A DNA stretch of 64,000 bases from Hormiphora californensis (taxonomy: Eukaryota > Ctenophora > Tentaculata > Cydippida > Pleurobrachiidae). This document shows positions 56,467 to 64,000 of this stretch, in pieces. How positions within the stretch are numbered: the stretch's first letter is position 1; every line of letters starts with the position of its first letter. Location of the stretch: positions 4,239,032-4,303,031 of the forward strand of contig CM035359.1 of assembly GCA_020137815.1 (NCBI GenBank), given 5' to 3'. Position numbers and translations under genes: made by a program. The notes under the pieces are model-generated. The model was given only the letters and a program-made list of their open reading frames with translations, was not told the origin of the DNA and searched no databases.

Positions 56467-58894
56467 TTAAAACATATTAGTGACTCAGCTCTGCCAAATT
56501 GGTGCGTAATTGGCCCTAATTGGGCGTAATTGGCTAAAAGTTAAGCTTTTTTACGTTAGAACAAGAATGTAAATTGTCGCCCTGACTGGGGAAACAATTT
56601 GGAACATCAAAATTCCTTCACCAACGTGTCCCTAAGGGTCTTCTGGAACACCTCTGAGCTTTGTTACTTGCGGGTTGAGGGGCAACATGGTCATTTCCGG
56701 GTGTGTGTGCCACCTGTAACTTCAGGCAGAGCCAAATATTGTAAAGAATTTTAGAATTGGAGTGGAGATTAAAATCAGGATACTAAAGTATGTAGCGTCC
56801 TCGCATTAGTGGGGGTAGACACCCATGAAAAGTGGTTATTTGGTTAATTAGATAATTTGATAATTAGATGTATGCATATCCGTGTTTCAGCTATTATATG
56901 GCTTAAAAAGTTCATGATACTATGACCGAACATGTTATGTGGCTTAGATCAGACCTGTGAATGATCCTGAGGCCCTGCCTGATACCCCTCATACCCTGCT
57001 AGATACCTTTCAGATGTAGCTAGATACCGGAGATACCCCTAGAACCCCCTAAATACCCCTATAACCCTACTAGGAACCACTCAGACCCCACCAGATACCC
57101 CTCAGAGTCTACAAGATGCCCCTGAGATTCTACTAAGTACCCCTCAGACCCCATTAGATGCCCCTTTAAGAGTTGAGACCCTTCTAGATACCCCCAGAGC
57201 ATCCTAGATACCCATATTATAGTTCTAGAACTCCTTAGACCCTGCTAGATATCACTCAGATCTTTATAGATAGGTACCTCTTAGACAGATATTAATAAGG
57301 GGACTCTTAGAAGTGTAAACGGTGTAGAGGCACTGGGGTAACAGGGATTCCTTTCATATCAGACACTTCTAGCTTCTTATCACTCTCATAGACACCCCTC
57401 AGAGCATCTTAGACACCCTTGAAATAATCTACTTAGTAAGGTTTGAGGGGTCTATGGGGTATCTAATCTGGTCTGAGGAATTTTGAGAGATATCTACAAC
57501 AAGGGTCTAAGACGTTAGAGGTATCTAGAAGGGTCTAATGGATGTCTAGTAGAGTCTGAGTGGATCTGATGGGTATCTAGTACGGTATGATGGGCGTCTA
57601 CAGTGGTCTGAAGGGATATCTAGCAAGACCCGAGTGCAGTGATATCTAGCAGGGTCTAAGGGGTATCTAGAACTATAATATGGGTATCTAGGATGCTCTG
57701 GGGGTATCTAGAAGGGTCTCAACTCTTAAAGGGGCATCTAATGGGGTCTGAGGGGTACTTAGTAGAATCTCAGGGGCATCTTGTAGACTCTGAGGGGTAT
57801 CTGGTGGGGTCTGAGTGGTTCCTAGTAGGGTTATAGGGGTATTTAGGGGGTTCTAGGGGTATCTCCGGTATCTAGCTACATCTGAAAGGTATCTAGCAGG
57901 GTATGAGGGGTATCAGGCAGGGCCTCAGGATCATTCACAGGTCTGATCTAAGCCACATAACATGTTCGGTCATAGTATCATGAACTTTTTAAGCCATATA
58001 ATAGCTGAAACACGGATATGCATACATCTAATTATCAAATTATCTAATTAACCAAATGAGATAGGCACTTTTCATGGGTGTCTACCCCCACTAATGCGAG
58101 GACGCTACATACTTTAGTATCCTGATTTTAATCTCTACTCCAATTCTAAAATTCTTTACAATATTTGGCTCTGCCTGAAGTTACAGGTGGCACACACACC
58201 CGGAAATGACCATGTTGCCCCTCAACCCGCAAGTAACAAAGCTCAGAGGTGTTCCAGAAGACCCTTAGGGACACGTTGGTGAAGGAATTTTGATGTTCCA
58301 AATTGTTTCCCCAGTCAGGGCGACAATTTACATTCTTTTTCTAACGTAAAAAAGCTTAACTTTTAGCCAATTACGCCCAATTAGGGCCAATTACGCACCA
58401 ATTTGGCAGAGCTGAGTCACTAATATGTTTTAAAGGTGATAAGAATAATATTTCTGAACGATTGCGACCAACCACGACCGTCTACAACGATTTTGAATTT
58501 TTGCCCAATTTAGACCCAATTTGACCCAATTAACGCCAAATTAGGCACCAAATTTACATACTTGGGTCAATATCATGATTTAAAGATGATTAGAATAATA
58601 TTTCTGAACGATTGCGACCAATTACGACCTTCTACGACGATTTTGAATTTTGAATTCATTATTAGCCAATTATACCCAATTAACGCCAAATTAAGAGATG
58701 TTCTGGGGAAGTTTAAGTAGTAAACTTTTTTTTGGTGATTCTAGGGACCTATAGCATACTTTTAGTGAAGGTCTCGCATGGTTATCTAAAAATTCCTGCA
58801 TTTGACTCAAATGCCTAGGACTAAACCATAAACCATAGATATTTTTAGAGTGAAAGTTTTGAAGCCCCGCGTTTTGGTCGAGTATTATTATTAC

Positions 58895-59328
58895 ACTAGA
58901 AAGCCCATTGTTAAGTCCTACAACAGCCCCCCCCACCCGTCTTTATGCCCCCCTCTTACTCTTCGTCTCTCCATGTCGGGGTAAAGAATACGGAGGTTGG
59001 TATAGTGGTAGAGCGCCGGTGATAAACATCAAGGGAAATCCCGCTGAATAACATGTAGAATCAGGTGGTAAAGATCCGTAGAATTGTAGCTGTGTAGAGA
59101 ATCAACGGTAGGTAGAAAGGCTTTGGCAATCATGGCGGCCTCAGCAGTAGATCCCAAAACACCACAGGAAATCCACAGGAACTCGCAACAAACAAACAAT
59201 AATATGCACGTGCAGTATCCCCCCTCCAATACCCATCCCAAGCCACCTCCTTGGCAACCCCCCTCTATTTGCACGTGTGGATAGGTCATCATACTCACCA
59301 CGACGTTCATTTGCTTATTATAATAAGG
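58895..59328. repeat. SINE-like repeat, third copy
   Basis: The same CTAGAAAGCCCATTG to TTATAATAAGGA unit as at 41574-42448, here with the clearest tRNA-like start (GGTTGGTATAGTGGTAGAGCGCC). Its 3' end directly abuts a CAGTCGGACC element. Confidence 0.65.
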
Positions 59329-59334
59329 ATATTA

Positions 59335-59435
59335 CAGTCGGACCCCGATTTACCGGGATCCTCGGGGGAAGCCATTTTGCCCGGTAAATCGGGGTGCCCG
59401 GTATATCGGGGTAGAGCATATTTGACCCATAAAAT
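59335..59435. mobile_element. TA-target MITE (CAGTCGGACC type), copy 3, truncated
   Basis: The left end CAGTCGGACCCCGATTTACC and inner CCGGTAAATCGGGG words are present; the right inverted terminus is missing. Confidence 0.6.
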
Positions 59436-59439
59436 TTGT

Positions 59440-60380
59440 TGTCCAAAATTCTATACCAAGACACCTCTTACTGTATAGTATACATTTATTGATGACAATA
59501 TGATCATTGCTTCTGTCATTAGAAATATAAAATTTAAAAAATTCAAAAAAAATTGTAAAAACTTTTTCTAAGGTAAACCACCCCGACCGAGTCAGAATCG
59601 TGTTTTGAATCGGTGCATCTTATCGCATGTCCTGCCGCTTATTAGACGGTTTGAAACGAACCGATACGTGATACCATGCCAGGGTCAGGAAGTATCAAAG
59701 TTTCAAAATAACTTTTTCTCTGAAAATTTACGGGGAGCATCGATAAAAGCATTGACAATGATCTCTATTATAATTTGGAGATGAACGTCGAAGTGGTGGT
59801 CGTTCGTTAGGCGGTATCTAAGCGACAGTCTGCTCCTTCATTAAGAATTTCAATGGCGTGTTGTGACGAAATACAGCTGTGATGTAATTTTGGGCAACTG
59901 GGAATTGCGCGTGCACAGGACACAGGAACGGCAGTCAAAATTTCTTTTTAATTTCAACCCGGCGCGTTCCTGACACGTCATATGTTGGTCGAGGTGTCGT
60001 CATAGGTGCTATAGGGACACCTTCTATTCGCACACTTCTCTCAGATCTCCTGCTATCAGATCACATCAACCTATTTAGTACCCCTGTCAGTGACACCCCT
60101 GTCAGTGTCACATGTCTCACAGTCATCAGCTCTGTACTCACATGTCTTTGTGACATGTATTCCACACCCATTATTATGGGAGTGTCGAATGGAACTATGA
60201 TGGAAAACTCAAAGCCGGGCAACAAAATACGTTAAACAGCCGGCCTTCTTCTTGGGAGCAGGTGTTTAAACTCTTATGGCAGTTAGTAATTATTTCGGAA
60301 CATAATTTAGCAATTCAGTCTCCATAGTTACCGATTTAGTTGCCATGGCAACCATCAATTAATGACTAATGTGGGAATAA
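59440..60380. other. Unassigned non-coding sequence
   Basis: No gene supported. It includes short repeats of CCCCTGTCAGTG and CACATGTCT (60080-60150) and otherwise unique sequence. Confidence 0.5.
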
Positions 60381-60394
60381 AGAGGGCCACCCGG

Positions 60395-60735
60395 CTCTTC
60401 GTGGAAAAAAATTTCAAAAAAGAGCCCCCCTAGAACGATAGACTAGACCTTTTTCTAGGCCCTGATTGTTTGGAAATCACTTGTACTGCTTCCTGGAATT
60501 GGCGCAGACGCCCCAAAAAATCGCTTTGAAATCACTTTTTTGCATAAGGGCTCTTGGTGAGATAAAAATTCAAAAAAGAGCCCCCTTAGAACGATAGACT
60601 AGACCTTTTTCTAGGCCCTGATTGTTTGGAAATCACTTGTACTGCTTCCTGGAATTGGCGCCGATGCCGCGAAAAATCTCGTCGAAAACAGTTAAATTTC
60701 GAGAAAGAGAACCCTAGGTGGTTTGTGAACAATCC
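60395..60735. repeat. Tandem duplication of about 175 bp
   Basis: The segment with TTCAAAAAAGAGCCCCCC, GAACGATAGACTAGACC and CTTCCTGGAATTGGCGC is present twice in tandem, with few differences. Confidence 0.85.
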
Positions 60736-61339
60736 TTATTTGAGGCGCACCCAATGGGTGCGCTAGTGATCTATATTACAAAGAAATTATCTGAATTTGA
60801 ATTCTATGTGAAGCTAATAGAAAATCCGAAGTAAAGTGGGAAAGTGCAGTTGAAATTGCAGTGGTGGTATAGTTCATGAGGAATCGACTTCCACGATAGC
60901 AAATCCATAAGCAACTTTAAAGCAGCTTCAGAAGTGGTTAACAAGTACAACTATAAAACTCATGCACATGTATGTATAAGGTGTTCTTAGTTCTAGGAAC
61001 TGCCGGGAACTCCTGCTAATGCATGTGAAATCAACGTGAAACCAGGCTTCATGAGATCTTCTTTTTAACAGTGTACATGTACAATCAAATTCGACGAGAA
61101 AGGAAAGTCGACAAACGAAAACGTTCGATATTCTGGCTGACCGGTGCATTATCTATTTTAGGTTTAGGATAGCGATTGCATTGGTTTGTAATTATGCAAC
61201 ACACCTACAATATAAATTAAGTGTTTAGTCCAACTATAAATCAAGCCCAACTATAAATCAAGCTGTGGAAGATGTAGGCTTTACCGGGATTACAAACTCT
61301 CCCTCCTGTCCGAGCTAATGTCTGTCTCGAAAATGGATG

Positions 61340-61343
61340 GGTC

Positions 61344-61440
<97 letters not shown>

Positions 61441-61445
61441 GTCTC

Positions 61446-61488
<43 letters not shown>

Positions 61489-61505
61489 GTCTCTCTCTCT
61501 CTTTA
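61340..61505. repeat. CT microsatellite with CTGTCT interruptions
   Basis: Pure (CT)n followed by a higher-order mix of CTGTCTCTGTCT units. The long frame across it is an artefact. Confidence 0.95.
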
Positions 61506-61984
61506 TTTATTAGTTGTGTTTGATTGTTCTCGTTTATCTTTATTACTCAACCAAAACGCGGAGTTTTTACGACAGCTGACCCGAAACCGGGTTAAATTTG
61601 GCCATCCGCTGGTCTCAGGACCTCCAAATACGTCAAAATATGTTTAAATTATCATTTGGGATCATGCAGACCTTTTAATTACATGTAATTACCCTTTAAT
61701 TACATGTAATTACTTCCAATTACATTCCAATTACTTCAGCACCTCGAGAGCTTTCGAGCGCTACCTAGAACACCTTTCTACTCCTTCTAATTGCCGAGAT
61801 CTGCATACCCCTTATTTTGACTGTTTTTCGCGTCCTACCCCTTATAGGTTTGGGTATGGCCATCGCCACACCCCCTATACGTCGCGGGACCTCGAGACCT
61901 TTCCAACGAGCCATAGAACACCTCTCTACTACTTCAGGGGGCTTCAAAACTTTCACTCTAAAAATATCTATGGTTATGGTTTTA

Positions 61985-62295
61985 TGGTTTATGGTTTTTT
62001 TTCATCTGGTATTAAGGGCCTGTCGGCTCGGCCCCGTTGTTTTAGTTTTAGGGGGGATGTTTTAGGGGGGATGGGTTGAGTTTGGGTTATATTCGGGTCG
62101 GGGGGCCTTGCCAGGCCCCGAATATTCGGGTCGGGGGGCCTTGCCAGGCCCCGAATGGTTATGGTTTTTTTTTCATCTGGTATTAAGGGCCTGTCGGCTC
62201 GGCCCCGTTGTTTTAGTTTTAGGGGGGATGTTTTAGGGGGGATGGGTTGAGTTTGGGTTATATTCGGGTCGGGGGGCCTTGCCAGGCCCCGAATA
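61985..62295. repeat. Tandem repeat with GGGGCC hairpins
   Basis: Two units of about 150 bp carry AAGGGCCTGTCGGCTCGGCC, TTTTAGGGGGGATG and TCGGGGGGCCTTGCCAGGCC. The same unit appears inverted at about 52925-53040. The GGCCTTGCCAGGCCCCGAA part is hairpin-forming. Confidence 0.8.
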
Positions 62296-62577
62296 ATACA
62301 ACCAAGCTGGACAACTAAACAACTAGTTAAGCTTTATCGCGCAGGCAGAACTGCAAATTTCACTATGTAATACTATATGAACAATCGACTTGATAAGCAT
62401 GTTCATCCCACTCCTGCATCATTTCATGGCTAGACCATGTGCATGATAATAATCATGCATAAAGTTAAACTAGAATTGGGGAGGGGTGTACGTGACATAC
62501 ACACGTGACATACACACGTGACATATACAGTCTGCCGAACTCCTTATTCAACTAGCAGAGAATTTTTCCTCCATCAG

Positions 62578-63190
62578 GCCGTTTAATTTTACATCCGACT
62601 AGAATTTCTAGTAGAAAGGACAAAAACGTTCTAGATCTCGTTTTCACTAACAACGACATGCTTATTCATGATGTGGATCACATTCTAAAAACGGAGTGGT
62701 CTGATCAATGATCATGACCTTGTCAAAGTAACCCTGAAATCTCAGGAATTCTCTTACTGGCCCCAAAATCCAAAACCGAAAACTTTAAGCCAGAAACCCT
62801 GTTCGACAATCTCAACTTTACCAAAGTTACCGATGAGATTTGGGAAAAAATAAACGTGGCGGCGTGGCGCTTGCCCAAGCAGACTGGTCGAATGTAACAG
62901 AATCAATGGAATATCGATCAAGACTCATCTTGGAGACTTTCAATGAAGTGGTTACTGGAGTGTGCTCCAGTTTCGTACCCTCCCATACCTAGTCGAACAC
63001 AAAGCGCAAGAAAAAAAATCCCGGAGCAAAGAAGAAAGCTGTTAGTGAAGAAGAGAGCATTAGCTAAAAAGATAAAGAAAGCTAAAGCCGAAGAAACACC
63101 AAATCTCCCCAGATTACAAGAACTCCACGCGGGATTATCACGCATCGAACTTCAGATGGCATCAATTAGCATCCGGTCGGAGAAGTACCA
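62578..63190 (+). pseudogene. Decayed LINE fragment (endonuclease end and linker)
   Basis: One frame reads RISSRKDKNVLDLVFTNND, the C-terminal signature of LINE-type apurinic endonucleases, and a shifted frame continues with a DHDLVKVTL-like motif. A later frame (62943-63254) has the basic linker SARKKIPEQRRKLLVKKRAL found between endonuclease and reverse transcriptase. Stops and frameshifts break the ORF and no RT motifs are present, so it is a dead remnant of a non-LTR retrotransposon. The clade cannot be assigned. Confidence 0.65.
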
Positions 63191-63319
63191 GTTTGAACCC
63201 CTTTTTCACCAAAAAACACCTAAAAACGCGATTTTCACCATTTTCAAAGAATAGGTGGGAGACACTTGTATCTTCCTGATCAAGGATTTTTTTAAAGAAA
63301 TGTCGTATTTTCAAAATGA

Positions 63320-63990
63320 AAAAACGATAACTATAACACGGTGTTCATTTTGGATCTTTACAAGCGTTGGGCTTCACCCAGAAAACAGTTGACAAGATTA
63401 GGTCGTGAAACTTCATACTTGGTCTATTCTATACCCTCATTCAAGGTTCCTGGAGATTTTGGAGCTCTAGTACCCCGGGAAGTGTGTTTTTGGCATCAAA
63501 ACTACCAGAAGGAATTTTTTGCTGGTGCTGAGACTTTGCTAAAATGTTTTTTTGGGTATTTTCTATGTCAATCCTAAAGTTTCATGGAGATTGGATGTGT
63601 TTATCGGACTCAAAACTTCATAGAAAGTGGCTGGAAAGACTCCATTTTGCCGTTTTTGAGGCGTTTTCGAGCCTTTCCAGCCACTTTTTACGAAATTTTG
63701 AGTCCGAAAAACACATCCAATCTCCATGAAACTTTAGGATGGACATAGAAAATACCCAAAAAACATTTTAGAAAAGTCTCAGCACCAGCAAAAATTCCTT
63801 CTGGTAGTTTTGATGCCAAAAACACACTTCCCGGGGTACTATAGAGCTCCAAAACCCCCAAGAACCTTGAATGAGGGTATAGAATAGCCCAAGTAAGAAG
63901 TTTCACGACCTAATCTAGTCAACTGTTTTCTGGGTGAAGACCAACGCTTGTAAAGATCCAAAATGAACACCCTGTATCTTTCTATCGTTT
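63320..63990. repeat. Foldback repeat at the window end
   Basis: The sequence from GTGTTCATTTTGGATC (63342) through AAAACAGTTGAC, TTTCATGGAGATTGGATGTG and GGCTGGAAAG is mirrored back to GATCCAAAATGAACAC (63973), centre near 63660. Arms are about 310 bp with several mismatches. Frames on both strands are shadows of the repeat. Confidence 0.85.
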
Positions 63991-64000
63991 TAATTTTTTA

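Larger units (their letters stand above)
53068..58824. mobile_element. Giant palindromic element, family A, copy 2, with nested insertions
   Basis: Ends AGTCCTAGGCATTTG and CAAATGCCTAGGACT, as in the copy at 9251-12047. Discounting the nested 3-kb insert, landmarks are symmetric about 57448. It has the same internal modules: AATTGGGT words, GCGTCCTC / ATTAGTGGGG, and an inner TAGATACCCCTCAGA minisatellite at about 56980-57930. It was inserted in AAACCATA repeat sequence; the target duplication is unclear. No ORF. Confidence 0.85.

Noticed and set aside
62943-63254. Independent Lys-rich host protein
   Set aside because: The motif order and position follow a LINE endonuclease remnant, so it is the linker of a dead retrotransposon.

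Overview
This is a eukaryotic (metazoan) window. It holds spliced genes with canonical GT-AG introns, long GA/CT microsatellites, TTAGGG repeats, metazoan-type adhesion GPCR, class A GPCR, alpha-arrestin and C16orf89-family genes, and a dense load of inverted-repeat transposable elements. Compact introns, CCAAT plus CACGTGAC promoter-like blocks and the modular receptor suggest an early-branching animal, most likely a sponge. That placement is inference; no marker gene in the window proves it.

Layout. 1-7.9 kb is mostly non-coding: microsatellites, a CCAAT/E-box/CRE/TATA block (1.47-1.57 kb), a stretch that looks badly base-called (about 1.6-2.95 kb) and repeats a degraded form of the next segment, a foldback repeat, and a hAT-like MITE. 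8.1-9.0 kb (minus strand) holds the 5' exons of an ankyrin-repeat gene resembling ANKLE1. 9.25-15.3 kb holds two large palindromic elements. 15.9-19.6 kb holds three copies of an element with five hairpins whose stems covary between copies. One copy is split by a second, three-armed structured insertion. This is the most unusual signal in the window.

16.9-44.0 kb (plus strand) is one very large gene by splice-phase continuity: 29 recognised exons, about 1,540 codons, first exon not found. It encodes a PAN/apple-like module, Ig-like domains, a Cys-rich module, an expanded decapeptide repeat, a hormone-receptor-like module, GAIN/GPS, an adhesion-type 7TM and a long cytoplasmic tail. A complete single-exon class A GPCR lies inside one intron (28.0-29.2 kb). 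Other introns hold a truncated Penelope-like element, TA-target MITEs, SINE-like repeats and many palindromes.

45.4-48.1 kb (minus strand) is an alpha-arrestin (ARRDC) gene whose second exon is split by a 681-bp MITE at a TA site. 49.1-51.9 kb (minus strand) is an intact seven-exon C16orf89-family gene with a signal peptide. 52-59 kb is repeats, including a three-level nest: a giant palindrome hosts a TTAA-target palindrome, which hosts an 8-bp-TSD element. 59-64 kb holds tandem repeats, a decayed LINE fragment and a terminal foldback. The host genes do not form a pathway. They are a receptor locus, an arrestin adaptor and a secreted or membrane protein, embedded in repeats.
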